From Anaerolineae bacterium (GTDB lineage: Bacteria; Chloroflexota; Anaerolineae; Promineifilales; Promineifilaceae): a stretch of 64,000 nucleotides of DNA. The stretch covers positions 39,202 to 103,201 of the forward strand of contig JAUIAP010000023.1 in the NCBI GenBank assembly GCA_030425205.1, in the 5' to 3' direction. Position numbers and translations under genes: made by a program. The notes below the pieces were generated by a model that did not search any database, was not told the origin of the DNA, and worked only from the letters and a program-made list of their open reading frames with translations. Below, piece after piece: positions 44,162 through 52,825 of the stretch. The first letter of the stretch is position 1. Each line of letters begins with the position of its first letter.

Positions 44162-46567
44162 TTACTCAACCACCCCCTTCGCCATCGCCACCCGCCGAAT
44201 CTCCTGCCGATTTTCCAGCTCCAAGCGTCCCAAAATTTGCCGAATGTGAAACTTCACCGTGCTGACGCTGACAAACAGTTCATCCGCAATCTCTTTGTTG
44301 CTTTTGCCCTCCGCCACGCGCTTCAACACTTCAATCTGGCGTGCCGTCAATTTGCCGAGCAGCTCGGCGCGTTGCGCTTCGGGGTCATCCTCCAGCGCGA
44401 CTTCTGCCAACATGCGAGCAGCGAGGGCAGGGGGAAGCACCGTCTCGCCGCGCAGGGCGGCTTGCAGCGACGTGAAGAAATTTGTCCCCTGTAAGCTCTT
44501 GAGCAGGTAGCCCGTTGCGCCGTTGCGGAGTGCAGTCAACAGGCGTTCATCGTCGGCCGCCACCGTCAACATCACGATTCGCACAAGCGGATTCTCTTTA
44601 TAGATCAGACGTGCCGCTTCTAGTCCGTCCATTTCTGGCATCTCGACATCCATCAGGATGAGGTCGGGCTGCAATTCATGCGCCAGCGTGACGGCCTCTT
44701 GCCCATTGTGTGCGATGCCAACGACCTCCGCCCCGCGTGTTTCAAGCAGTGCGCGTAAGCCACTCGCATAGAGGGCGTTATCATCGACGAGCAAAATCTG
44801 CACGTCGCCGAGGTGTGCGGCATCATCAAGCGGGGCGACACGTGGCAAGATTGCCGTGATGCACGTTCCCTTGCCAACGGTCGATTGAACGTCGAGCGTG
44901 CCGCCAACTGACTGTGCTCGTTCCTGCATAATGATCAGACCGACATGCCCTGCGCGTGCAATCGTCGTGTCAAACCCTTGACCCGTATCGCAGACCACTA
45001 CTTCGATGGCGTCGGGTAGGGGGGTCAGCGTGACGGTCGTCGATGCGTGATCGGCGTGTTTTTGTACGTTGTTGAGCGACTCCTGCACGATGCGCAGCAG
45101 TTGATTGGTCACTTCGTCGGCCAGCGTCATCATCTTGACCGCCTCAGCGTGTTCGATGGTCACAGCGAGCGCATACCGTTCGCGCAACACATCGACCAGT
45201 GCGTGCAGCGCATCGAGCCAGCTATCGGCCGATCTGAACGGATCATCAGACCATCTCTCCCGAATATCCAAAATAAAGTTGCGAATGTTGTCGTGCGAGT
45301 CTCGCGCAATCGAGGCGAGACGGTTGATCGACTTGGTCGCGCTTTCGGTGTCGCCCGCTTGCAGCTGCTCGCGGGCAGTATGGGCTTGGGTGTTGATGTA
45401 GCCCATCACCTGACCGAGATCGTCATGCAGATTTCGGCCGATTCGCTCCCGCTCCTGAATCGCCGCCAGCTCCTGCTGCTGCTGTTCCGCCAGCTTGCGC
45501 TCGGTGATGTCGCGCAGCGCGACGACGCACGCATCCTGTCTGTCAGAATCCTGCGTGCGCCCCTCCAACGTCAGGCGCGTGCCGTCCCGCCGTAAGCCGA
45601 CCAATTCAGTCGCGCCGCCGCTCGCTTCGAGCTGTCTAACCGCCAGCGTGCCTTCTGCCAGTAGTGCCGTCATTGATTGACCGACCAACTTCGCATAGTC
45701 AAACATCTCGTGCGCGACGGCGTTTGCGTCCAGAATTTGGTCGTCAGCGTAGACGATGATCGCCTCAAATGTCGCGCTGGCGAGATTGCGGAAGCGGGCT
45801 TCGCTTTGGGAAAGCTCTTGGGTGCGGGTGGCGACTTCGGCCGATAATCGCCGATTCGTCTCACGCAAAAAGCGATTGCGCTGCCAGATCAACGCACCCG
45901 CCGCGCCAGCGATAGCCAGCAGCACACCAGCCCGAAACCACACCGTTTGCCACCAAACGGGACGCACGACAATTGGCAGCGATACACCATCTCCCCATGC
46001 CCCCTCTGCAATCCGTGCCTGAATGTCGAGCGCGTAGCGGCCAGGCTGCAATTGGGCAAACGTCAAAAATGGGCGATTCGTCTCCGTCCATTCGTCGTTG
46101 GCTCCCACGAGCCGATAGCGATAGTTGACCCGTTCGGCGGGCGCAGCTGGCGCGGCAAACTCAAACGAGATGACGTTCTCGTCGTGCGCCAACGTGAGCT
46201 GCTCCGTCTCCCAAATGGCGCGATTGAGGAGACCGTCGGCCGCTGGTGTAACGGAGCGATTAAACAGTTGCAGGTCAGTCAGCAAAACGTCGGGGGGATC
46301 GGTATGGAATGCAAACGGCGGCAGTGGCAGCGGCGTGATTTGGTCAAGCGATGGATTGTAGACAGCCGCGCCCGTCTGCGTTGCGATCCAAATGCGCCCG
46401 TCGCGCCCCTCCCATAAATCTTCCACGCGCTCATTCGGCAGACCGTCTTCGCGCAAATAGGTGACAAACTGCTGCCCGTCATAGCGGCTCAGGCCATTGG
46501 TTGTGCCAGCCCAAACAAAGCTGCGTCTGTCCTCCAACAGCGCACGCACTTCTGGCGCGGCAAACAT
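44162..46567 (-). pseudogene. hybrid sensor kinase/response regulator, 5'-truncated
   Basis: About 800 residues remain. In order: roughly one and a half two-component propeller repeats (RRSFVWAGTTNGLSRYDG, GRIWIATQTGAAVYNP); a Y_Y_Y domain (FEFAAPAAPAERVNYRYRL); a transmembrane helix (AGVLLAIAGAAGALIW); a PAS domain; HisKA_3 with the phosphoacceptor in RIGRNLHDDLGQ; HATPase; a receiver domain (LLVDDNALYASGLRALLE, DLILMDVEMPEMDG); and a LuxR-type HTH (LTARQIEVLKRVAEGKSNKEIADEL). Family members start with a signal peptide and about a dozen propeller repeats. Here all of that is missing and homology stops at base ~46565, where an unrelated gene fragment starts on the other strand. The frame upstream (to 46675) is antisense of that fragment. 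The kinase half may still be made from an internal start, but its sensor is lost. Confidence 0.8.
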
Positions 46568-47177
46568 GGCGTTTTTACCGAACGATACGCTTGATGTTGA
46601 CGAGGATGGCGATACAGCAGAGGATTTACCGCAAGACATCGTGGCGGGTGAACGCATTGTGACCAATTTGGACATCGGCGCATACGAACATCCATCAAGC
46701 AGCCCGACAGCGGTCGTCTTGAACTATTTTGAAGCCACGGTCGATGGCATGACCGTTACCCTTGCGTGGGAAACGGCAAGCGAAGTGAATCACGCGGGCT
46801 TTAACGTCTATCGTCGTGCTGCCAACAGCCGCGATGCATGGGTGCTTTGCAACGATCAACTGATCGCATCGCATGGCACACAGGCGCAAGGTGCGATTTA
46901 TCAATACGCTGACGACGATGTGAATGCGGGCATATGGGAATATCTGCTTGAGGATGTCGCAACAGATGGGGAGACCTATCGACACGAAGACGCGACGGCA
47001 ACAGCGACCGTGCAAACGCCGACGACGGTCACGCTGACAATGTATGCGGCTGTCGGCTACGCTAGCATGACGCTGTTCGCTCAGTTTGTCACTCTGCTAT
47101 TGCTGACAGTTGGGGTTGTCATTAAGAAGTGGGGTAATGAGGGAGAGGCGAGCCACTCGCTGGCCGGCGAGTGTTGA
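46566..47177 (+). pseudogene. C-terminal fragment of a secreted beta-helix-type surface protein
   Basis: About 200 residues. PNDTLDVDEDGDTAEDLPQD and then NLDIGAYEH are the typical end of a right-handed beta-helix (CSLREA/choice-of-anchor type). Next comes a fibronectin-like 'TLAWETASEVNHAGFNVYR' domain, common at the C-termini of surface proteins with a sorting signal. Last is a membrane helix (MTLFAQFVTLLLLTVGVVI) with a basic tail KKWGN. The signal peptide and the rest of the helix are missing. The fragment begins exactly where the opposite-strand sensor kinase is cut, so one rearrangement (or an assembly join) accounts for both losses. Confidence 0.75.
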
Positions 47178-47412
47178 ACGTGTCTGTTTCGCTATGAAGT
47201 TGATGTTATGGCTGCATCTTGTTTTGATGAGGGATGGATCTGTGTTGGCACCAAAACGTGTGTGGCGGCAGGTACAAAGCATTTCACTGCGAAATGTCAC
47301 CTCGATCATATGACATTCCTCACTCTGGAGAATGTCAAAACGCACGTACACTATGGGCAGGTTACGAAACAAAACGAAACACAACATAACAACAACACTT
47401 AAAGGTGAAACA

Positions 47413-47973
47413 ATGAAACTTACACAACTCTTCCCCAAACTTGTAATGGTAATCGGTATTGTGATGGCACTGGCTGGACTGGTAACGGCTGGCGCGGGTA
47501 TCTATGTGCGCTCGTTTGTCACGCAGCAGTTGGCGTCTCAAAATATCACGACACCCGATGATGCGACTATCCCCAATGAGCCAGTGGCAAGCATCGCTAC
47601 AGCCCTAAGCATGGCCGACATCATCCAACATCACGCCGCTTCTAGTTCAGGTGGCTTAACATATGCCGAGATGGGACGCTTCGCCGTAGAAAGTGGCGAC
47701 CCAGCCGGCACGAGCAACAGCGAACTCGCCCTGCTCGACGCCAATGGGAAGCCCGTTGCCAACGGGGCGCGCAACACGCAGTTGACGGCGGCCGGATTGG
47801 TGACCTCGCTCAGCTTGTCTGCGATGGCGATTGGTGTCTCTTACGCGGCAGTTGCACTTGGTCTTGGCTTCACGCTGCTCGGCATCGTCTTTGCGGGACT
47901 TGGGTACGCACTGTTTGGTCTTGTCACACCAGAAGTTGCAGAACGCTTTGGTGTTCGCCCCATCACAACTTAA
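47413..47973 (+). CDS. small membrane protein of the misnamed 'LigA-like' family
   Basis: A 186-residue protein with an N-terminal membrane helix (LVMVIGIVMALAGLVTAGAG), an external part (ALSMADIIQHHAASSSGGLTYAEM), and two C-terminal helices (LVTSLSLSAMAIGVSYAAVALGLGFTLLGIVFAGLGYALF). The pattern 'a..I..H....sgG.tYae' between helices is that of proteins often labelled 'aromatic ring-opening dioxygenase LigA'. That label is an annotation error, since no dioxygenase residues are present. The function is unknown. The start at 47413 follows AAAGGTG. A strong terminator follows, so it is a single-gene unit. Confidence 0.75.
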   Translation: MKLTQLFPKLVMVIGIVMALAGLVTAGAGIYVRSFVTQQLASQNITTPDDATIPNEPVASIATALSMADIIQHHAASSSGGLTYAEMGRFAVESGDPAGTSNSELALLDANGKPVANGARNTQLTAAGLVTSLSLSAMAIGVSYAAVALGLGFTLLGIVFAGLGYALFGLVTPEVAERFGVRPITT

Positions 47974-47987
47974 TCGCTCTTCATTCT

Positions 47988-48029
47988 AAAAAAAGAGGGG
48001 ATGTGCTCAAAATGCACATCCCCTTTTTT
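47988..48029 (+). terminator. rho-independent terminator
   Basis: GGGGATGTGC (47997-48006) pairs with GCACATCCCC (48014-48023) around TCAAAAT. The stem is flanked by an A-run on the left and a T-run on the right (48024-48029), so it works in both directions. It ends the small membrane-protein gene and could also end the minus-strand gene at 48099. Confidence 0.92.
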
Positions 48030-48098
48030 GTTTCACACACTGCGCATATTACCATTCACAGATGGCGCAATCAGATTTGCTGACTGCATTTGCCTCGC

Positions 48099-49121
48099 TC
48101 ACGTGCTCACATTCGGCCGAAATCGCCCAACCAGTCGAATCAACAGCGCAACCAATGCGGCGATGCCAAGCATGATGCCGTACTCCGCCAGCGGAATCCA
48201 CAAGATTTCATTCAGCATCCCCCAGCCACGTTGACTGTACACCAGCAGCACAAGCCCGACATAGAGCGCGAGGAAGCCCCAGCGCATCCAACGTTTGAGC
48301 GGTACGCCGTGCATTTGTGTCACAACAAATAGGCCGAAGAAGCCAAAAAAGAACATCGGCAACACCGTTTGCCCCAACATCGCCGCGACAAGGACAGCGT
48401 GGAATAGCACCAATACTTCTTGAATCAGCGTCCACCACGAGTTGACGTGGATGCGTGTGAAGAAAAGGCTGCCCTGCAATATCAGCAGGAACATGTAGAA
48501 AAAGCCGATGAGGTGGCCGCTCGTGGCGATCATGGGATGGAACCAGAAGGTGTAGATAATCGCCCACGCGAAGTAGTAGCCGTGATATTTGCGAACGGCG
48601 CGCGTCACATCTTGCCAGATGGGAATTTTTCGGCCGAAAAACAGCCCGCGCCGCTGATTCTCTATCAATAGCACAATCACCAGCAGTAAAATGACCGACC
48701 ACTGCGACGACTGCTCTGGCACATCCTGCGCGAGTCCGTCGTACCAAATAATCGACTGCACGAGGTGCAGCACGATGAAAAAGGCGTTCGCCGCCAATGC
48801 CCAAATGTTGACGCGATGGAGCGACTTGCTGTAGGTCAATTTGCGCGACTGCGCATAGTAGATTAACCCCCAGAGCGTCAATTGGTGCAGCAGATAGCCG
48901 CCCCACGCCGTCGTGCGGGTCCAGAAGGTCGGATTGGGCAACTGCCATTCATACCAAAACGGTTCAGGCTTGTCTGGCAAAATCAGCTGGTCAGAGATCA
49001 AATCACGCGCCAGCCAGATCACGCCTGTGAAAATCAGACTAAAGAGAACGCCAAAAAAGAGCGCGTTTGACGCGCTGATCACTGGTTGGGTTTCGGCCGA
49101 TTTTGTTGTCGTTACATCCAT
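48099..49121 (-). CDS. multi-spanning membrane protein, unknown family
   Basis: A 340-residue protein with about nine hydrophobic helices (ALFFGVLFSLIFTGVIWLA, NIWALAANAFFIVLHLVQSI, WSVILLLVIVLLIE and others). It carries conserved-looking aromatics and histidines in YHGYYFAWAIIYTFWFHPM and GHLIGFFYMFLLILQG, a layout reminiscent of haem- or quinone-associated membrane proteins but not enough to assign one. GAGGTGA precedes the ATG at 49121. It is the last gene of the minus-strand run that starts with the LuxR regulator at 55543. It could be a ferric-reductase-like or acyltransferase-like membrane enzyme; I cannot decide. Confidence 0.75.
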   Translation of the reverse strand: MDVTTTKSAETQPVISASNALFFGVLFSLIFTGVIWLARDLISDQLILPDKPEPFWYEWQLPNPTFWTRTTAWGGYLLHQLTLWGLIYYAQSRKLTYSKSLHRVNIWALAANAFFIVLHLVQSIIWYDGLAQDVPEQSSQWSVILLLVIVLLIENQRRGLFFGRKIPIWQDVTRAVRKYHGYYFAWAIIYTFWFHPMIATSGHLIGFFYMFLLILQGSLFFTRIHVNSWWTLIQEVLVLFHAVLVAAMLGQTVLPMFFFGFFGLFVVTQMHGVPLKRWMRWGFLALYVGLVLLVYSQRGWGMLNEILWIPLAEYGIMLGIAALVALLIRLVGRFRPNVST

Positions 49122-49182
49122 ACAAGGTCACCTCGTAAACGCATCATGTAGATGCGCTACAAGTTTGCGCTCGGTGGTCGCG

Positions 49183-50127
49183 TCAGGCGACTGCGGGTTG
49201 CTCATCTAAATAGTGAACATTGGTTAGCTGCTGGGACAGTTCCCACAAGCGGCGTGCATCAGTCGCATTGTGCGATGCTGCATTTGACTGCACGACAACG
49301 GGATACCCTTTGCGCTCATCCTTGCCGTCTGGCCCGTAGTAGCTGCCGGGTTGGACGGCTGGATCGACGGCTGCGCGCAACGTTGGCAATGCGCCCATTT
49401 CGGCCGATTGCACCAGCCATCCCACCACGGGCTTGAGGAATCCAATGTGATATTTTTCCAGCAGATGGTCAGCCAACGCGGTGTTCGAGATGCCGGGATG
49501 CGCCGCAACTGCCAGCACGTCGCTGCCAGCCGCCGTGAGCCTGCGCTGGAGCTCATAGGTAAACAGCAGATTGGCGAGTTTGGAGCGACCGTATGCTTTC
49601 ATGCGCTCGTAACCCACGCCCCCCGCAAACATCATGTCATCAAAATCCATCGCGCCATTTGTATGACCGATGCTGCTGATCGTGACGACGCGAGCACGGT
49701 TGGCGTTTTGCAACGCCGCCATTAATAGGCCCGTCAGCGCAAAGTGACCGAGATGATTTGTGCCAAATTGCCGCTCAAATCCATCCTCCGTCGTGCCGTA
49801 GGGAACCATCATGATGCCCGCGTTGTTGATCAGGATGTCGAGTTTGTCGTATTTTGCCTTGAATGCGTCGGCGAACTGGTGGATCGATGCCAGACTGGCG
49901 AGATCGAGCGGCATGATTTCGGCCGATGCGCCCGCTACCTCTTTCTGCAACTGCTGCAACGCATTGGCCGCCTTCTCCATGCTGCGACACGCCATCACGA
50001 CGTGCGCGCCCTTGCGCGTTAGCTCTTTTGCAGCTTCAAAACCAATCCCGCTGTTTGCCCCCGTAATGACGATGATGTGCCCCGCCATGTTTGGGATATT
50101 CTCTGTTGACCAATTTGTATTTGACAT
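49183..50127 (-). CDS. short-chain dehydrogenase/reductase (retinol dehydrogenase-like)
   Basis: A 314-residue classical SDR: VITGANSGIGFEAAKEL binds NAD(P), DILINNAGIMMVP and NHLGHFALT are the second motif and the following helix, VVTISS holds the catalytic Ser, and AYGRSKLAN holds Tyr-x-x-x-Lys. The NSGIG variant, the NHLGHF motif and the C-terminal 'GSYYGPDG' place it with the WW-oxidoreductase/retinol-dehydrogenase-like group that reduces small carbonyls. The start at 50127 (MSNTNW) is chosen over 50193 because the extra 22 residues are not family-like. It is intact, unlike the truncated SDR near 486. It is part of the first LuxR-led module. Confidence 0.9.
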   Translation of the reverse strand: MSNTNWSTENIPNMAGHIIVITGANSGIGFEAAKELTRKGAHVVMACRSMEKAANALQQLQKEVAGASAEIMPLDLASLASIHQFADAFKAKYDKLDILINNAGIMMVPYGTTEDGFERQFGTNHLGHFALTGLLMAALQNANRARVVTISSIGHTNGAMDFDDMMFAGGVGYERMKAYGRSKLANLLFTYELQRRLTAAGSDVLAVAAHPGISNTALADHLLEKYHIGFLKPVVGWLVQSAEMGALPTLRAAVDPAVQPGSYYGPDGKDERKGYPVVVQSNAASHNATDARRLWELSQQLTNVHYLDEQPAVA

Positions 50128-50270
50128 GATTTTCCAAGCTATATCGTTGATTGTTGGGAGTAGTTTAGGAAATTCGGCCGAAATTCCCCTCATCTCTAAT
50201 TATTTCTCACGCAGAATGTAGTTCACCTGCTGCATCATTCCATATTTGTGATTCCCCTCTCCGATCTGCA

Positions 50271-51023
50271 TTAACTCGCTTGTGATGCTGTGTTATAGAT
50301 CACGGGCATTTGCCCCTTCCACTCGTTCCATACGTCATCATTGGTGATCAAATCAGCCATAAAGTGACCCACGTTGATGCGACTGGTCGAACCCGCATCA
50401 AAAATTGCGCTTCTCGTCGGCGAGGCATATAGCTGATAGTCGCTGACGCTGTCCTCATCTAACAAATTGTCTGGTCTTACGATGACCCAGGCGATTGCCG
50501 CATCATTTTGGCCGATCTTGGTTCGTAAGTAGTCGGCCGCCTGCTCGTTGTCCGCATGTGGCGGCAGCAAGTGGCGCAGCAACCCAACCACACATTTCTG
50601 GGCAAACGAGATCGGTTCGTGCAGGTCGCGGTTGCTGTTGCCAGCCGTGTTCATCAAGACAAATTTGGTCGTGGGCGCACTGTTTGCCTTGATCGCAGCG
50701 CATAAGCGGCGTGTCGCATCGGTTACGAGTCTACGCGGTTTGCCAAACAGCCCCTTTATGGACAGGTTGTGGCCGAGACATGATGCGACCGCATCACATC
50801 CTTTGACATGCTGTGCAATCTCCGCATCACTCAAATCGAGAATTGCCGCTTGGATGACGGTTAAATTTTCATGGTTCCGAATGGCGTCTGGTAGTTTTTC
50901 GGCCGATCTCACAACCGCCTTAACGTGATGCCCGCGATTGAGCAGTTGTTCAACGAGTCGCCGTCCGGTTGCGCCGGTTGCGCCGACAACTAAGGTGGTG
51001 AGTGGTTTGTTTTCTTGAGACAT
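50271..51023 (-). CDS. NAD(P)-binding atypical SDR (NmrA/SDR_a5-like)
   Basis: A 250-residue protein with the glycine-rich LVVGATGATGRRLVEQLL start, typical of atypical short-chain dehydrogenases that bind NAD(P) but often lack the Tyr-x-x-x-Lys pair. VIQAAILDLSD, VKGCDAVASCLG, KFVLMNTAG and WVIVRPDNL follow the NmrA/TrmB-like order. Such proteins act as redox sensors or isoflavone-reductase-like enzymes. AGGA precedes the ATG. The neighbouring SDR and DUF4386 genes are in the same direction with gaps of about 100 bases. Confidence 0.88.
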   Translation of the reverse strand: MSQENKPLTTLVVGATGATGRRLVEQLLNRGHHVKAVVRSAEKLPDAIRNHENLTVIQAAILDLSDAEIAQHVKGCDAVASCLGHNLSIKGLFGKPRRLVTDATRRLCAAIKANSAPTTKFVLMNTAGNSNRDLHEPISFAQKCVVGLLRHLLPPHADNEQAADYLRTKIGQNDAAIAWVIVRPDNLLDEDSVSDYQLYASPTRSAIFDAGSTSRINVGHFMADLITNDDVWNEWKGQMPVIYNTASQAS

Positions 51024-51118
51024 AACAGTTATTCCTGTTTTCTAGCACGACAACGAGACGTTGCCAAATAAAACCAAAGGCTCTTCAATCGTCTCGTTGT
51101 CATACTAAAATAGATGGT

Positions 51119-51856
51119 TTAGCGGTGAGTTGGATTGATTTCGGCCGATTTCATTTTCCACTGTTCAACATTCACGCCCTTAATCACAAGCCACAATGGC
51201 AGTGCGACTTCCCCAATGAACAGGAACTCGCTAAACGCGATGGCCAAGTCGAGACTGAGCAGGAAGACAAACGCATCAACCACATAGCCAAAGCAGCCAA
51301 TCATTAACATCACACCGATAATTTTGGGGATATAGTTCGATTTGAACACCAAATAGCCCATTGGGAATAGCCACAGCCCCCAAAAGATACAAGCGATTTG
51401 AATCCCGTATTCGTGCAGTTCGAGGAACAGCCCGACGAGCTCAATCGACGGGTTGGCACTGTGCAAGATCAGCAGGACAGCCGCCTGATTGAGTTCATTT
51501 AGCATCGCAATTGGCATGCCCAGTGTGATGAAAATGACCATCAACAGGGCAACCGTCTTATTTACTGGGCGGAGCAACTTATAGAGCAGCAAAACGACCG
51601 CCAAGTTGACCAATTGGGCAAGCAAGGCACTCACGATGCTGAGGCGAAAGAGTGTCTCGTTGTCTAAGATGTTGCTTGCCGTTGCCGCCACGTCCCCCGG
51701 CACTATCAAAGTATTGGGGACATACAGGATGCCGAACATGCCCAGTGGGACAAGCAGTAGATACAAGAATCCCGCGAGCCTTGCATTAAGAAGCGGTGCC
51801 ATCCCCATTGAACGGCGTATTGAATGGTTTGTTGGATTTGTTGTGAGTGTTGTCAT
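51119..51856 (-). CDS. DUF4386 family membrane protein
   Basis: A 245-residue protein with six membrane helices. The opening LNARLAGFLYLLLVPLGMFG ('a...G..yl...v.g.f...') and the middle ELHEYGIQIACIFWGLWLFPMGYLVFKS, followed by IPKIIGVMLMIGCFGYVVD, are the diagnostic DUF4386 segments. The function is unknown; genes of this family often sit beside regulators. GAGGAA precedes the ATG. The 693-base gene at 58637-59329 in the second module has a similar architecture. Confidence 0.88.
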   Translation of the reverse strand: MTTLTTNPTNHSIRRSMGMAPLLNARLAGFLYLLLVPLGMFGILYVPNTLIVPGDVAATASNILDNETLFRLSIVSALLAQLVNLAVVLLLYKLLRPVNKTVALLMVIFITLGMPIAMLNELNQAAVLLILHSANPSIELVGLFLELHEYGIQIACIFWGLWLFPMGYLVFKSNYIPKIIGVMLMIGCFGYVVDAFVFLLSLDLAIAFSEFLFIGEVALPLWLVIKGVNVEQWKMKSAEINPTHR

Positions 51857-51905
51857 TTTAGTTCCTCTTGCGTTTTGGCATTCGTGTTTTCATTGACAGT
51901 GTCAA

Positions 51906-52106
51906 TCATGTACTTTGTAATGTGGGCAGATTTGGCGTGGCGGGCCGTTCGAGGGCATCCGCTAGCTGTCGGAATGTCTCTGCAAGCTGTCTTCTCCACA
52001 GCTCTGTTAGTTTTGGTCGCTCGATCACCATGCCTTCAATCATGAGTGGTTTGAGCCGTTTCTCGGCGGATAATGCGTCGATCATGTCAGTGTTGTAGTA
52101 AAACAT
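51906..52106 (-). CDS. small hypothetical protein
   Basis: A 66-residue protein (MFYYNTDMIDALSAEKRLKP to the end ...PTLQST) with a central amphipathic helix, LTELWRRQLAETFRQLADALER. AAGGAG lies eight bases before the ATG, the strongest binding site in this part of the window, so it is likely expressed. It has no signal peptide, no membrane segment and no recognised family. It lies between the paralogous small protein (52186-52461) and the DUF4386 gene, all on the minus strand. Confidence 0.7.
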   Translation of the reverse strand: MFYYNTDMIDALSAEKRLKPLMIEGMVIERPKLTELWRRQLAETFRQLADALERPATPNLPTLQST

Positions 52107-52185
52107 CGAAAGCTCCTTGTTTGGTCAGAATGAAAAATTTGGCAGTAACGCTTCGAGCATGGCATCCGTGAATATCAGCGAGATG

Positions 52186-52461
52186 CTAATTTGGGCGGTA
52201 GTTGTTGCTGTCCATGGTGTCTCTCTCGCGGTTATTTTGGTTCGGGATGAGTGAAATGAGTGGCAAGCCTAAATTGCGAACTTTTTTCAAAATGCCGTAT
52301 AGTGCAGCTTGGTCAACGACTGGCCCAGATAGACACGTCGTGCCATCCGCTTCCAGCGTGATGGTTAGGTTATCAAACCAGTTCGCCCAGCGGTCATCGA
52401 GATGACCCTTGACCCGAATTTCATAGAGGTCTGCCTGCATGGTTGTGTCTTGCTCACTCAT
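52186..52461 (-). CDS. small conserved protein, paralogue of 59364-59594
   Basis: A 91-residue soluble protein. Its core YEIRVKGHLDDRWANWFDNL, then GTTCLSGPVVDQAALYGILK and KKVRNLGLPLISLIP, matches the protein at 59364-59594 line by line ('GHL.D.W..WFD.L..T...DG.T.LSG...DQA.L.G.LKK..NLGL.LIS..P'). Both genes lie directly downstream of a MalT-like LuxR regulator and before a membrane protein. The fold looks like a small alpha/beta domain. The function is unknown; the repeated position suggests it acts with the regulator or is its main target. The start is set by MSEQDTT at 52461, without a strong binding site. Confidence 0.8.
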   Translation of the reverse strand: MSEQDTTMQADLYEIRVKGHLDDRWANWFDNLTITLEADGTTCLSGPVVDQAALYGILKKVRNLGLPLISLIPNQNNRERDTMDSNNYRPN

Positions 52462-52478
52462 GTTTGTAACTACTTAGG

Positions 52479-52637
52479 TTAGTCAGCATCAGCTTTGAAA
52501 TGCCGATCTTCGTTCTTGCGCGCAACTCGTTCCGACTCCTGCGCTTTTCGCTGATACTCTTGGTGGATAATAAACATCAGCAGCAGTACACCACAGACCA
52601 CGCCAACGCTTAAAAAGCCCCACAAACTGATATACAT
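52479..52637 (-). CDS. 52-residue single-span membrane protein
   Basis: A short gene that is easily missed. CAAGGAGATTCAC precedes ATG (52635-52637) on the minus strand, and the frame ends at TAA 52479-52481. The protein begins MYISLWGFLSVGVVCGVLLL, is one membrane helix followed by a charged cytoplasmic tail rich in Lys, Arg and Glu (HQEYQRKAQESERVARKNED), and resembles phage-shock or stress microproteins only in layout. It lies 17 bases upstream of the paralogous small protein, so both are probably on one message downstream of the LuxR regulator. A different frame over the same bases is not protein-like. Confidence 0.7.
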   Translation of the reverse strand: MYISLWGFLSVGVVCGVLLLMFIIHQEYQRKAQESERVARKNEDRHFKADAD

Positions 52638-52825
52638 GTGAATCTCCTTGTTGTTTTGATTGGTTGCTCAGATTCAATTGAGCAGCTGATTATTTCAGTG
52701 AGCGTCTGCGTTTGTGCATTGGCTCATTGCAATAAGAATACGCCGAAACATGGTGAGATGTCTTCACCAGATGTGGTGAATCAGGTGGTGATATGCGATT
52801 GTGATGTGGGGGCAGCCACGGTGGA

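Noticed and set aside
46568..46675. N-terminal 36 residues of the sensor-kinase frame
   Set aside because: They are Ser-rich antisense of the surface-protein fragment. Kinase homology begins at about 46565.
47413..47973. Aromatic ring-opening dioxygenase LigA
   Set aside because: This is a common mislabel for the family. The protein is mostly membrane helices with no metal-binding residues.
52489..52677. 62-residue minus-strand ORF in module 1
   Set aside because: It lies in a different frame from the 52-residue membrane protein, which has the strong binding site and a clear helix; this one is Cys/Trp-scattered.
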